A program made the translations under genes and the position numbers. From Akkermansiaceae bacterium (GTDB lineage: Bacteria; Verrucomicrobiota; Verrucomicrobiia; Verrucomicrobiales; Akkermansiaceae): 64,000 nt of DNA. The DNA lies in assembly GCA_024233135.1 (NCBI GenBank), contig JACKPZ010000011.1, forward strand, positions 77,820-141,819. Direction: 5' to 3'. Below the pieces are notes generated by a model that had not been told where the DNA came from, ran no database searches, and saw nothing but the letters and a program-made list of their open reading frames with translations. Positions 1 to 8,805 of the stretch are shown here, in pieces. Positions within the stretch are counted from its first letter, which is position 1, and each line of letters begins with the position of its first letter.

Positions 1-63
1 CGGTTCTTTTCGAGCCGTTTCCATCGCTTGCACGGTCGGCAAACCCACCTACATTCGTCCCCG

Positions 64-696
64 ATGAGCAAGCGGCGGATGGTGATGCGGGCCCTCGGGG
101 TGCTGGTTCTCGTGTGGCTGTCCGTCTGGGGCGTCCGAACGTTCGCCGCATCGCGAAAGGTGACCGCCGAGCGGCTGCAGGAACGCATTGAAACCGCGGG
201 TTTCGCCGACTGGTCGGGCAGGGCGACTCCACCGGACGCCGGCGTCGCGAGAAAACGCGAACGCGAGCTGCGGGAGATCGCCGAGATGGTGAACCGGCTC
301 GATTTCAACGAACGCGAGAGAAACCGGCAGAACCGCGGCGGCGAGCAATTCTTCCGCCGCCTCAGCCAGCCGGAAAAGGAACTCTTCATCCGCCTGACCG
401 TCGAGGAATCGATGAACCGTTTCATGGAGGCCCTCGACGCGATGCCGCCGGAACAACGCCGCAAGTTCGTCGAGCAAGGCCTCAAGGAAGTCACCGACGG
501 GCGCACCGAGGAGGAAATGCGCCGCGCCGAGGAACTTGGTCCCGACCTGCTCCAGGAGATCAGCTCGCAGGGCATGCGCGCGTATTTCGAGAAGTCCAGC
601 TCGCAGACGAAACTCGACCTCGCCCCGCTAATGGAGGCGATCAACGAAACCATGCAAGGTCTCCGCGGCAACGAATTCGGTCCCCGCAGGCAGTGA
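64..696 (+). CDS. Membrane-anchored hypothetical protein
   Basis: This is a 210-residue protein I do not recognise. It begins with a short basic stretch and one strongly hydrophobic segment at about residues 7-26, so it is probably anchored in the inner membrane by its N-terminus. The rest is charged, rich in Glu and Arg, and predicted largely helical. I chose the ATG at 64 because the upstream in-frame ATG at 28 would add a polar, proline- and histidine-rich leader in front of the membrane segment. The stop codon overlaps the start of the pseudopilin gene by one base (TGATG), so the two are probably co-transcribed. A role with the pseudopilin is inference from position only. Confidence 0.65.
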   Translation: MSKRRMVMRALGVLVLVWLSVWGVRTFAASRKVTAERLQERIETAGFADWSGRATPPDAGVARKRERELREIAEMVNRLDFNERERNRQNRGGEQFFRRLSQPEKELFIRLTVEESMNRFMEALDAMPPEQRRKFVEQGLKEVTDGRTEEEMRRAEELGPDLLQEISSQGMRAYFEKSSSQTKLDLAPLMEAINETMQGLRGNEFGPRRQ

Positions 697-1205
697 TGAA
701 GGCGCGCGGTTTCACCCTTACGGAAATCCTGGTGGCGCTGGCCATCGTCGCCACGCTCGCCGGGATCGCGGTGCCCGTGACGCGTTCGTTGGTCGGCCGC
801 TCGCGCGAGGCGGCCTGCCTCAACCAACTCCGTGGCCTCGGCGTGGGCCTCGAAGGCTACCTCCAGGAGCATCAACAAAAGCTGCCGGAGCTCGAAGCCG
901 GCCGTGAAACGAAATCGTCCTACGCGCCGGTGCTCGAAACCGTGCTGCTTCCGTACGTCGGCGGTCCCGGAAGTTTCCAGTGCCCGCAAGACCGCGAACT
1001 CTTCGAGAAATCCGGCTCCAGCTATCTCTGGAACTCGACCCAGAGCGGACTCCACTTCGCCAGCCTTTCGTTCTTCGGCAACACCGACCGTCCGGACAAG
1101 ATCCCGCTGATCACCGACAAGGAGGCATGGCACCCGTCCGGGACGAATTTCCTCTACGCCGACCAATCCAGCTCCACCAAAGTCCGCTTCGCCGCGGCGA
1201 ATTGA
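696..1205 (+). CDS. Type II secretion/pilin-like pseudopilin with N-terminal methylation motif
   Basis: The 169-residue product starts with a type IV prepilin signature: a short basic leader, then G|FTLTE followed by a hydrophobic stretch to about residue 26. The prepilin peptidase would cut after Gly5, and the Glu at +5 is present. Such proteins assemble into pseudopili or short surface fibres. Near the C-terminus there is a His followed nine residues later by Asp (H-x9-D, in WHPSGTNFLYADQ), resembling the H-X9-DG tail common in planctomycete and verrucomicrobial pseudopilins, but with Gln instead of Gly. The ABC ATPase gene starts 4 bases after its stop, suggesting one operon. Its function in secretion or transport is not resolved. 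Confidence 0.85.
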   Translation: MKARGFTLTEILVALAIVATLAGIAVPVTRSLVGRSREAACLNQLRGLGVGLEGYLQEHQQKLPELEAGRETKSSYAPVLETVLLPYVGGPGSFQCPQDRELFEKSGSSYLWNSTQSGLHFASLSFFGNTDRPDKIPLITDKEAWHPSGTNFLYADQSSSTKVRFAAAN

Positions 1206-1209
1206 AGCC

Positions 1210-2103
1210 ATGCTCGCGATCTCGGGACTCACCAAGGCCTTCGGCGGCAAGCCCGCCCTCCACGATGTTTCGTTCGAGGTGCGCAAGGCCGAGATCTTCG
1301 GACTGCTCGGCCACAACGGCGCGGGCAAAAGCACCACGCTCGGCATCATCCTCGGCATGGTCATGCCGGACGCGGGCGAGGTGCGCATCGACGGCGTCTC
1401 CGTGCAGACGGATCGCGCGAAAGCTTTGCGCAAGGTGGGCGCCATCTTCGAAACACCCTCGTTCTACGAATACCTCAGCGGCTGGGAAAACCTGCGCATC
1501 CTGATGAGCTACTCAGGCGGCTTCGATGAAGACGCCGCCCGCGAGGCCGTCGAACGTGTCGATCTCACCAAGCGCATCCGCTCGAAAGTCCGCACCTACA
1601 GCCACGGAATGCGCCAGCGGCTCGCACTCGCCCAGGCGCTGCTGCCGGAGCCCGACGTGCTGCTGCTCGACGAACCGACCGACGGCCTCGACCCCGAGGG
1701 CATCAAGTGGTTCCGGGATTTCATCCTCCGCCTTCGCGAGGAACGCGGGATGACCGTGCTCTTCAACTCCCACCTGCTCCCCGAGGTCGAATTGATGTGC
1801 GACCGCGTCGCCATCCTTCGCGAAGGAAAGCACATCTTCGAAGGAAGCGTCGGCGGCCTGCATGACGACGACCTGTTTTTCGACGCCGAACTCGATCCAT
1901 GGGGCACCGCCTGCGGTCTCATCCATGCCCATGGCGGCGACGCCCCGAGTCCCGGGCGGATCCGCCTGCCGCAGGGTTCCGATCCGGCGGTCCTCGTCGA
2001 AGCCCTGGTCCGCGCCGGCGTGCGCGTGCGATCGCTCGCACCCGTGAGACGCTCGCTTGAAGACCTCTACATGGAACTTCGCAACGGCCGGCCGCTTTCC
2101 TGA
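1210..2103 (+). CDS. ABC transporter ATP-binding protein
   Basis: This 297-residue protein is the nucleotide-binding subunit of an ABC-2 type exporter. Walker A is GHNGAGKST at residues 34-42, the signature is the variant YSHGMRQR at about 130-137 (SHGM in place of LSGGQ), and Walker B is LLLDEP at about 151-156, followed by a D-loop. The C-terminal 80 residues form the extension usual in drug, lipid or copper-type ABC-2 ATPases. The matching permease gene lies about 900 bases downstream (from 3020), separated from it by a YbaK-type gene. The substrate cannot be read from the sequence. Confidence 0.92.
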   Translation: MLAISGLTKAFGGKPALHDVSFEVRKAEIFGLLGHNGAGKSTTLGIILGMVMPDAGEVRIDGVSVQTDRAKALRKVGAIFETPSFYEYLSGWENLRILMSYSGGFDEDAAREAVERVDLTKRIRSKVRTYSHGMRQRLALAQALLPEPDVLLLDEPTDGLDPEGIKWFRDFILRLREERGMTVLFNSHLLPEVELMCDRVAILREGKHIFEGSVGGLHDDDLFFDAELDPWGTACGLIHAHGGDAPSPGRIRLPQGSDPAVLVEALVRAGVRVRSLAPVRRSLEDLYMELRNGRPLS

Positions 2104-2439
2104 GCCCGCGCCGTGAAAAACCGTTTGCAATTTCCGGCGGCGATGCGTGGTTGTTCCAGAGCCGGACGAGCTCAGGTCGGAATCCCGAAAGGGAGGAAAT
2201 CGCAGGTCCCTGGTGGACAAGCGGCAGCCTGGGGAAATCGCCCGGCTCGCTTTTTGTAGACGTCGGTTGAATTGTCGCGGAAGCACGCGTAACGATCCAT
2301 GGGCCATTTGGCATGGCCGCAGATTTCCGGCCGGTGACCACCGGCCAACCCATGGTCTCCCCCCGTCGCGGCGCGCGATCACGCGCTGGTTTTCCATCCG
2401 TCGGCCGCCCGGCCGGCGAATTGAAAGTGAGGAATCCCG
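2104..2439. other. Intergenic region without a recognisable gene
   Basis: This 336-base gap lies between the ABC ATPase and the YbaK-type gene. Short open frames cross it but none has a convincing start, and none resembles a known family. Its one clear structure is the perfect inverted repeat at 2329-2346. It probably holds the promoter and leader of the downstream gene. Confidence 0.5.
2329..2346. promoter_or_regulatory. Perfect inverted repeat upstream of YbaK-type gene
   Basis: GGCCGGTG and CACCGGCC are separated by two bases, giving an 18-base palindrome about 93 bases before the start at 2440. It could be an operator or a small hairpin. There is no T-run after it, so it does not look like a terminator. 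Confidence 0.35.
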
Positions 2440-2901
2440 ATGCTTGCGAAAACTCTCAAGGAATACCTCGACGAACGGAAAATCCGCTACGTCACCATTT
2501 CCCACTCGCCCGCCTACACGGCCCAGGAGGTGGCCCAGTCGGCGCACGTCCCCGGCACCCAGATGGCCAAAACCGTCATGGTCACCGTGGATGGCACCCT
2601 CGCCATGGCCGTCCTGCCGGCGTGCCAGCGGGTCGACGTGCGGGAACTTGAGGAGATCACCGGAAGCGACGACGTCACCCTCGCCCACGAGGAGGAGTTC
2701 AAGGACTACTTCCCCGACTGCGAGGCGGGCGCCATGCCGCCTTTCGGAAATCTCTACGACATGTCGGTCTACGTCTCGCCGGATCTGGCGGTCGAGCCCG
2801 AGATCGTCTTCAACGCCGGCAGCCATACGGAACTCGTCCGCATGCGCTGGCGTGACTACTACAATCTGGTGAAACCCCGCGTCGCGGAGTTCGCCCTCTG
2901 A
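2440..2901 (+). CDS. YbaK/EbsC-family aminoacyl-tRNA deacylase
   Basis: This 153-residue protein matches the YbaK/prolyl-tRNA editing fold. Members hydrolyse mischarged tRNAs such as Cys- or Ala-tRNA(Pro) in the cytoplasm. The conserved Lys44 in the TQMAKTVMV strand, the GAMPPFGNLYD loop and the FNAGSHTE segment near the C-terminus correspond to the substrate-pocket motifs of the family. The length is typical of stand-alone members. Which tRNA it edits cannot be told. It sits alone on the plus strand between two ABC transporter genes, with its own leader upstream. Confidence 0.85.
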   Translation: MLAKTLKEYLDERKIRYVTISHSPAYTAQEVAQSAHVPGTQMAKTVMVTVDGTLAMAVLPACQRVDVRELEEITGSDDVTLAHEEEFKDYFPDCEAGAMPPFGNLYDMSVYVSPDLAVEPEIVFNAGSHTELVRMRWRDYYNLVKPRVAEFAL

Positions 2902-3019
2902 AACCTGAAACCCGGAAGGCCGTCGCGGAGAAACCCGGCGGCCTTCCCTCGTACCGACAAACCGCCGGTTGAAACCAAACCCGCGCGGTGTTAGGCACAA
3001 GCAGCCGCAAGGCGACGCC

Positions 3020-3867
3020 ATGCTCTTCCTCGAACAACTCCGCGGCGAACTCCGCAAGCTCTACGCCCGCCCGCGGACCTGGATGGGGTACGGCGCCTTC
3101 CTCCTGATGGAGGCGCTCATCCTCACCGTTTACAAACTCGAGCGCAGCCAGCGGCACGTGCGCGACCTCGTGGAACGCAACGGCCTCGAATTCGGCAACT
3201 ACTACAGCTCCCTCACCATCACCTTCACGATCATGCTGCTCAGCATGTTCCTGCTGGGATCCATCTACTTCGCACTGGTGGCCGGCGACATCGTCGCCAA
3301 GGAAAACGAGGATGGAAACCTGCGCCTCGTCTTCGCCCGCCCGATCTCCCGCCTCCGGCTGCTGTTCGTGAAATACGCCGCCGTCGCGCTCTACACCTTC
3401 AGCTTCGTCTTCTTCGTCGGCATCACCGGCTATGCGATGGCCGTCGCCGCCGTCGGTTGGGAGGGCGGACTGTTTGTCATGGAACCGCGGATGAAGATCT
3501 TCGCCGCCTTCCCTCCTGGGGCGAAGGCGCCGCGCGTCTCGCGCTCTGCGCCGCGGGCATCGGCGTGAGCATGGTCACCCTCTCGTCGATCGCCTTCATG
3601 TTCTCGTGCCTCCGCATCAAACCCGCCGCCGCCACCATCCTCACCCTCTCGATCCTCTTCGTTGACATGATCCTGCAGGGCTTTCCCTTCTTCAAACCCT
3701 ACGAGAGCTGGTTCGTCACCTGGCGCATGAGCGCCTGGCTCTTCCTCGCCGAGCAACACGTCTCGTGGCCCAAAATCACCGAGTCCTACGCCCTGCTCTT
3801 CGGTCTCAACGCCACCCTTTTCATCGTCGGCTGGCTTTCGTTCCAAACCCGCGACTTCAAAACCTGA
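3020..3867 (+). pseudogene. ABC-2 type transporter permease, frameshifted
   Basis: The product is an integral membrane permease, probably the partner of the ATPase at 1210-2103. The first frame, from the ATG at 3020, encodes a short cytoplasmic N-terminus and several hydrophobic segments (around LLSMFLLGSIYFALVAG and FSFVFFVGITGYAMAVAAV). It then stops making sense at about residue 165. The remaining four or so segments (GIGVSMVTLSSIAFMFS onward) continue in a different frame to the stop at 3867. Adding one C to the CCC run at 3511-3513 joins them into one protein of about 282 residues reading FPSWGEGAARLALCAAG across the join. I regard a consensus error as more likely than a real mutation. 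Confidence 0.75.
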
Positions 3868-3927
3868 TCCTCACCGCTCCGGTCCGACGCACCTCGCATC
3901 ATCCGCCATCGGACACCTGTAATCCCC

Positions 3928-5361
3928 ATGCGTTCCATCGATCCGGGACCTGACTTCGCAAGCTGGCGCGGAACCGCCCGGCGGCTGTTGGCGGAGGGTC
4001 TGAAGCCGGAGGAGATCCTGTGGGAACGGGAGAGTGGTTTGTTTTCCGAAACGGGAACGCCGTCCCCTGACCACCAGGTTCCCCGCTCCTCCGAACTCAC
4101 CGTTCCGAAATCGTTTCTCGATCTCGCCCGCAACGTGGCCTGCCACCGGGATGATTCCCGGTGGGCGCTGCTCTATCAGATCCTCTGGCGCCTCACGCAT
4201 GGCGAGCCGGACTTGTTGGAGATCGCCAGCGATCCCGATGTCTGCCGCGCCCGTGGAATGGCGAAGAACGTGAGCCGCGAGATCCACAAGATGCACGCTT
4301 TCGTTCGTTTCCGGAAAGCGGGCGAGAACCATGACGGACGGGAGCGGTTCACCGCATGGTTCGAGCCGGAGCACCACATCGTCGAAGCCGCCGCGCCGTT
4401 TTTCCGCAAGCGGTTCGCAAACATGGATTGGTCCATCCTGACACCCAAAGGATGCGCGTTCTGGAATGGCGAGGAACTCGTTTTCACCGAAGGTGTCGAC
4501 CGCGATCCGTTCGAAAACACCGACCAGCTCGAAGAAGCCTGGCGCACGTATTACAGCAGCATTTTCAATCCCGCGCGGCTCAAGACCAAGGCGATGCAGG
4601 CGGAGATGCCGAAGCGTTATTGGAAAAACCTGCCCGAGGCCGGGCTCATCGACTCGCTCGTCCGCGACAGCCGCCACCGGCTCGACCGGATGGTGGAAAC
4701 CACCGGACAGACGCCGAAACCCGCACGACCGGTCCGCTACCTCGAAGAACTGCGCGAAGCGTCGCGAGATCCCGGGGCGGCACCCTTCGATCTAACGAAC
4801 TTCGCCCGTCATCTCGACGCCTGCCGCCGATGTTCCTTGTGGGAACGAGCCACGTGCGCGGTGCCCGGCGAGGGACCTGCGGACGCGCGGATCATGATCG
4901 TGGGCGAGCAACCCGGCGACCGCGAGGATCTCGAGGGCCGGCCCTTCGTCGGCCCCGCGGGCAAGTTGCTGGATCGCGCGCTCGCCGAGGCGGGCGTCGA
5001 CCGTTCCCACGCCTATCTCACCAACGCGGTGAAACATTTCAAATGGACGCCGCGCGGGAAACACCGGCTCCACCAGAAACCCGACGTCGGCGAGATCGAA
5101 GCCTGCAAAACCTGGCTGCTCCGCGAGCTCGACATCGTCGCGCCGCGCGTCCTGATCCTGCTCGGCGCCACCGCGGCTCGTTCGTCGTTGGGTCCCGGCG
5201 TTTCCGTCACCCGCGACCGCGGCCGGATCGATGCGCCGCAGCTCGCGGAGCGTGTGATCCTCACGGTGCATCCGTCCCACCTCCTCCGGCTGCCGGAAAA
5301 GGCGAAGGCTGCCGCGGAATACCGCCGATTTGTCGCGGATCTCGCGCTCGCGGCGATCTGA
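3928..5361 (+). CDS. Fused TIGR03915-type DNA repair protein and UdgX uracil-DNA glycosylase
   Basis: This 477-residue protein joins two domains. Residues ~1-250 match the DUF4130/TIGR03915 putative DNA-repair family, whose biochemistry is unknown. Residues ~280-477 are a UdgX-type family 4-like uracil-DNA glycosylase. Visible UdgX motifs are GEQPGDREDLEGRPFVGPAG (~326), TNAVKHFKW, the R-loop KHRLH with the covalently reacting histidine at ~382, and TVHPSHLLR at ~448. UdgX excises uracil and stays covalently attached to the abasic site through that histidine, and the Fe-S cluster cysteines (CRRCSLW and CKTW regions) are present. The fusion is known in other bacteria. The usual R-loop is KRRIH, so KHRLH is a mild variant. 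No adjacent radical SAM TIGR03916 partner is seen here. Confidence 0.88.
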   Translation: MRSIDPGPDFASWRGTARRLLAEGLKPEEILWERESGLFSETGTPSPDHQVPRSSELTVPKSFLDLARNVACHRDDSRWALLYQILWRLTHGEPDLLEIASDPDVCRARGMAKNVSREIHKMHAFVRFRKAGENHDGRERFTAWFEPEHHIVEAAAPFFRKRFANMDWSILTPKGCAFWNGEELVFTEGVDRDPFENTDQLEEAWRTYYSSIFNPARLKTKAMQAEMPKRYWKNLPEAGLIDSLVRDSRHRLDRMVETTGQTPKPARPVRYLEELREASRDPGAAPFDLTNFARHLDACRRCSLWERATCAVPGEGPADARIMIVGEQPGDREDLEGRPFVGPAGKLLDRALAEAGVDRSHAYLTNAVKHFKWTPRGKHRLHQKPDVGEIEACKTWLLRELDIVAPRVLILLGATAARSSLGPGVSVTRDRGRIDAPQLAERVILTVHPSHLLRLPEKAKAAAEYRRFVADLALAAI

Positions 5362-5363
5362 GC

Positions 5364-6509
5364 TCACACCCGAAGGAAAATCCCGCGGACGAAAAGGAAA
5401 CGGCAGATCCACACCGCGGCCGCGAGCGCGAGCAGCGACAAAGTCAGGTCGCCGAAGCCGCGGTGGAGCTGCTCCAACGCCGCATGGACCCCGCCGCCGG
5501 CGATCCTGCGGGCGAGAGGCACGAGCGGGATGACATGCACGAGCAGATAGATCGTGATCGCGTTCATGCCGATCCAGACGAACGGCCGGCACCAGCGGCG
5601 GTGGCCGCGGAGGTCGACGATCTGGTGGAAGATGCCCAGCAGCATCGCGCCGATGCCGGCGGTGAGCAGGACGAACGACGAGGTCCAGAGTTTCTTGATG
5701 ATGGGAAACGGGACGTGCCACAGCAGCCCGAGCGCGATCCCGGCCGCGCCCCAGCCGAGCAGCAGGCGGACCTTGCGGGCCGGTTCCAACGCGGGATTTC
5801 GCAAGAGCATGCCCGCGAACACGCCGAGCAGGGTGGTCGCCACCGCCGGCAGGGTGCTCAGCAGGCCTTCGGGATCGTGGTCGCCATCCCACTTGCGGAA
5901 CGGGAGGAATTCCTTGTCGATCCAGTTTGTTAGATTGCGGCCCTCCGCGAGGTCCCCGGCTCCGAAACCCGGCACCGGAACGAAACCCAGCAGCGCCCAG
6001 TAGCCGGCGAGAAGCCCGACGGCGAGCGCGACCATCCCGCGGCGGCCCATCCACACGTAGGCGAGACCCGCCGCGAGATAACACAAGGCGAGGCGCTGGA
6101 GCACGCCGAGCAACCGCACCTGCTCGATGCCGCCGGCGATCCCGCCGTACATCCAAACGCCTAACAAAAACAGGATGGCGCTTCGTCTCACGATCTTCCA
6201 CGTCGTCGGCCCGCGCCCCGCGACCGCGACCGACTTCGCGAGCGAGAACACGAGCGAGGTGCCCATCACGAACGCGAAGAGCGGGAAGATCAGGTCGTAG
6301 AAATGAAACCCCGCCCACGGCGCGTGCTGGAGCCGGTCGTTGAGCGGCGGGTCCATCGGAACCATCTCCGACAAGGCCGCGAACACCTCCTCCATGCCGA
6401 TGATGAAAAACATGTCGAGCCCCCGCAGCGCGTCGATGGACATCAGGCGCTCCGTCGCCGGCAACCGGCCGGCCGGGGAAAGCATCGAGGCGGGAGCGCG
6501 GTCCGACAT
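5364..6509 (-). CDS. DUF5009/NagX-like membrane acyltransferase
   Basis: The 381-residue product is a multi-pass inner-membrane protein of the family that includes heparan-alpha-glucosaminide N-acetyltransferase homologues. The N-terminal motif RLMSIDALRGLDMFFIIG is the family hallmark, followed by about ten hydrophobic helices ending in FLFVRGIFLRV. Such proteins are thought to move acyl groups onto sugars across the membrane, and the actual substrate is unknown. I chose the ATG at 6509, which leaves about 22 residues before the motif; an in-frame start at 6545 is also possible. It converges with the UdgX gene, with two bases between the stops. Confidence 0.8.
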   Translation of the reverse strand: MSDRAPASMLSPAGRLPATERLMSIDALRGLDMFFIIGMEEVFAALSEMVPMDPPLNDRLQHAPWAGFHFYDLIFPLFAFVMGTSLVFSLAKSVAVAGRGPTTWKIVRRSAILFLLGVWMYGGIAGGIEQVRLLGVLQRLALCYLAAGLAYVWMGRRGMVALAVGLLAGYWALLGFVPVPGFGAGDLAEGRNLTNWIDKEFLPFRKWDGDHDPEGLLSTLPAVATTLLGVFAGMLLRNPALEPARKVRLLLGWGAAGIALGLLWHVPFPIIKKLWTSSFVLLTAGIGAMLLGIFHQIVDLRGHRRWCRPFVWIGMNAITIYLLVHVIPLVPLARRIAGGGVHAALEQLHRGFGDLTLSLLALAAAVWICRFLFVRGIFLRV

Positions 6510-6551
6510 CGCCCGCAATTTGGGAATCCGGCTTCCGGCACACAAGGAAAA

Positions 6552-6575
6552 GCCGCCGCTTGCGGGTGCGGCGGT
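6552..6575 (-). terminator. Hairpin with U-rich tail on the minus strand
   Basis: Read on the minus strand, CCGCCGC and GCGGCGG form a 7-8 bp stem followed by CTTTTCCTT. It lies about 40 bases upstream of the acyltransferase start at 6509, so it may be an attenuator or leader hairpin for that gene rather than the end of another transcript. Confidence 0.35.
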
Positions 6576-6595
6576 TGTTTTGATAGAGAGACGGC

Positions 6596-7045
6596 GTGGT
6601 TCCCGGCTACTGGCAGATGGTTTCGAAGGCGCACATGTTCGTCGCGCTCGGCTTGTTCATCGCGTTCCACTTTCTCCACGGCTTCGGGAACTCGGAACCG
6701 GGTTGGGCGGGTTGGGTGGTTTGGAGCGAACTGGTGGACTTGTTTCGAAATTCGTGGGAGCAATTGGGCGATCCCCAGACCGCGATCATCGTTGCGAGTT
6801 TCCTGATGTGCTCACTGCTTTTGGTGACCTCTCCGTTTCTCGGCTGTGTCTGGAGAAAGTCGCTGCTCGCGTGGAGTGTCGCGACGACCAGCAGCGGGCT
6901 GGCGGCGCTCGGGTTCTGGATCGCAATTCTGGTCGATCCGCCGTCCACTTTCGGCTCCGGCGGAATCTGCCTCATGCTCGCGCCCCTGTTCAACTTCGCC
7001 GGCCTGATGCTGGCTCGGGCTGGGGAGCCGCATGAGTCGGAATGA
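6596..7045 (+). CDS. Hypothetical membrane protein
   Basis: This unrecognised 149-residue protein has about four hydrophobic segments: FVALGLFIAFHFLHGF, IIVASFLMCSLLLVTSPFL, the stretch around SWSVATTSSGLAALGFW, and LMLAPLFNFAGLMLA. It is probably an inner-membrane protein. The start is GTG at 6596; an ATG at 6617 would also keep all membrane segments. It is transcribed divergently from the acyltransferase and converges with the 2OG oxygenase. No function can be suggested. Confidence 0.6.
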   Translation: MVPGYWQMVSKAHMFVALGLFIAFHFLHGFGNSEPGWAGWVVWSELVDLFRNSWEQLGDPQTAIIVASFLMCSLLLVTSPFLGCVWRKSLLAWSVATTSSGLAALGFWIAILVDPPSTFGSGGICLMLAPLFNFAGLMLARAGEPHESE

Positions 7046-7058
7046 ACGCCGCCACTCC

Positions 7059-7688
7059 TCAGAGTCCGCGCGTGCGGAACCATCCGGTGACGCTCATCCG
7101 GGTCTTCCGCGCCTCCTCGACCTCGTGCCAGTAGTCGCCGGCGAGAAACACGACGAGCGTGCCGAGCCGCGGCTCGATCCACTCGCAGGGGCCGTCCTGG
7201 CGGCCCGGTTCGGTCCAGATCCGCAGGCGGCCGCCGTCTCCCGGCTGCCAGCCGTCGTTGAGATAGAGGATCGCCGTCACCACGCGGTCGGCCGTGCCGC
7301 GGTGGCGGTCGAGGTGTGCCTTGTAGAACGCCCCCGGCGGATAGACCGCGAAGTGGCCTTCGAAATCGAACAGTCCGAGGAAACACGCGCGGTTGATCTC
7401 CTGGCGGAGCGCCTCGAGCCGGGCGAGATATTGTTTCGCGGCGGGGCCGGTCGTTTCATCGCCGAGCCACAGCACGTGGTCGCGGCGCACGTCCTCGCGG
7501 ATGACCCGCTCCGCTCCGCGGCCGACACCGGCGCGGCGGAAATCTCCATCCTCCCATGCGTGCAGGCTTTCTTCGGCAAGCGAGCGCGCGGCGGCCTCAT
7601 CGAGGAAACCATCGAGGCACACCCAGCCCCGGGTCGCCAGACCCTCCACCACGGCGGCAGTTCCAAAAGCGGTCGCTTCGTTGTGCAA
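7059..7688 (-). CDS. 2-oxoglutarate/Fe(II)-dependent oxygenase (prolyl 4-hydroxylase-like)
   Basis: The 209-residue protein carries the double-stranded beta-helix signature of 2OG-Fe(II) dioxygenases. The HxD pair is His125-x-Asp127 in KAHLDRHRG, the distal iron ligand is His188 in DYWHEV, and Arg197 nine residues later fits the 2-oxoglutarate carboxylate anchor. Members hydroxylate protein prolines or small molecules using O2 and 2-oxoglutarate. SM-20-like proteins of this length are common in bacteria and the target is unknown. The longest frame starts with TTG, so a GTG about 12 codons in is an alternative start. Confidence 0.85.
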   Translation of the reverse strand: MHNEATAFGTAAVVEGLATRGWVCLDGFLDEAAARSLAEESLHAWEDGDFRRAGVGRGAERVIREDVRRDHVLWLGDETTGPAAKQYLARLEALRQEINRACFLGLFDFEGHFAVYPPGAFYKAHLDRHRGTADRVVTAILYLNDGWQPGDGGRLRIWTEPGRQDGPCEWIEPRLGTLVVFLAGDYWHEVEEARKTRMSVTGWFRTRGL

Positions 7689-7796
7689 TCAACTGCCACC
7701 CGGGCGGTTGGGCCGGGCCGGCGGATGAGCGCTTCCTATCCCGGCCGCGCGGCTTGCCAAGCGAAATCGGCGGCCGGGCACCAAGTCGAAGCCCGC

Positions 7797-8660
7797 CTAC
7801 TCCGCCACGGTCATGGTTTTCTGATCCTTGATCGAACCATCCTTGAAAACCGAAACGGCCACCTTCGTCTTGGAGTCCATTTCAAAGATCCAATACTTGT
7901 TCGGGTCCTTCATCAGATAGACCTTGAACGAATCCGGCCCGATGATTTCCCACTTCGTAAGCCAATAGATGCCCGTGATCCCTCCGCCTTCCTTCAATTC
8001 GATCACCGCATAGGGCTTGGTTTTGATGGTTCCCGCGCGCCACGACCATTTGGAACCAGTGAGCAGTCGATTCAACGCCGACTCCCGGCTGCCGGGCCTG
8101 CTTCCGGCCAATTCCGTGGCGGCTTTCCGGCTCTTGGAGCGCTGGGCATCCTTGAAGTCGTCCAGGGCCACACGCACTTCCACGGCCTCCTCCGTTCGGC
8201 CGGACTTGGTGAGGTCGGTGACGAGCTTGTTCAGCTGGTCGGCATAGTCCTTGTCCGCCTTCGCGACCGCGGCCTCGACCTCCGGAGCGAGCTTGGCCTT
8301 GTGCTCCTGATAGATACGCCGGAGTTTCGCGAGGTCCCCCGAGTTTTTCGGGTTCACGATCTGGTTTCCGGTGTCGAGGGCGTCGAGTTCGGCCTTGAAC
8401 GCGAGCACTCCGTCGAGATCGCCCGCGTCCTGGGCGGTCGTTTTCCGTTTCTCCAGCGCCTTGCGGTATTTGTCCTCCAGTTGGGTCAGCGGTTTGGCGG
8501 CGTCCGCGAGGGAAACGTCGTGCATCACCTGGATCGCCGCGAGGTCGGCGTTCGAGCCGCTGTCCGCCGCGGCGGTATGAGCACCCGCGATCAGAACGGC
8601 GAGGACCCATGCGCTCCGGAGCCTGGCGAACGACGGACAAATATCCTTTTTCACGATCAC
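7797..8660 (-). CDS. Secreted hypothetical protein with coiled-coil and C-terminal beta domain
   Basis: The 287-residue product begins with a signal peptide (basic start, hydrophobic AWVLAVLIAGAHTAAA) and is exported. Residues ~40-190 are highly charged and helical with coiled-coil character, including repeated Lys/Glu/Ala heptad-like stretches. The last ~80 residues (GSKWSWRAGTIKTKPYAVIE onward) look like a small beta-sheet domain with alternating aromatics. This two-part plan is frequent in uncharacterised Planctomycetes and Verrucomicrobia proteins, and no activity is known. The start is GTG at 8660; a second GTG six bases inside is equally plausible. Confidence 0.7.
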   Translation of the reverse strand: MIVKKDICPSFARLRSAWVLAVLIAGAHTAAADSGSNADLAAIQVMHDVSLADAAKPLTQLEDKYRKALEKRKTTAQDAGDLDGVLAFKAELDALDTGNQIVNPKNSGDLAKLRRIYQEHKAKLAPEVEAAVAKADKDYADQLNKLVTDLTKSGRTEEAVEVRVALDDFKDAQRSKSRKAATELAGSRPGSRESALNRLLTGSKWSWRAGTIKTKPYAVIELKEGGGITGIYWLTKWEIIGPDSFKVYLMKDPNKYWIFEMDSKTKVAVSVFKDGSIKDQKTMTVAE

Positions 8661-8805
8661 ATCCTATCGGTGGGAGTCCACCTGCCAAGCCGCATTTCAC
8701 AACTTTCTACTCCGTTTGGCAGTGGATGGGAGATTGCCGCGCGAGCCACCGGTGCATAGACATGGAGGGCGAACCCGCGGCGTCCCACCTTCCTCATCTG
8801 ATACC

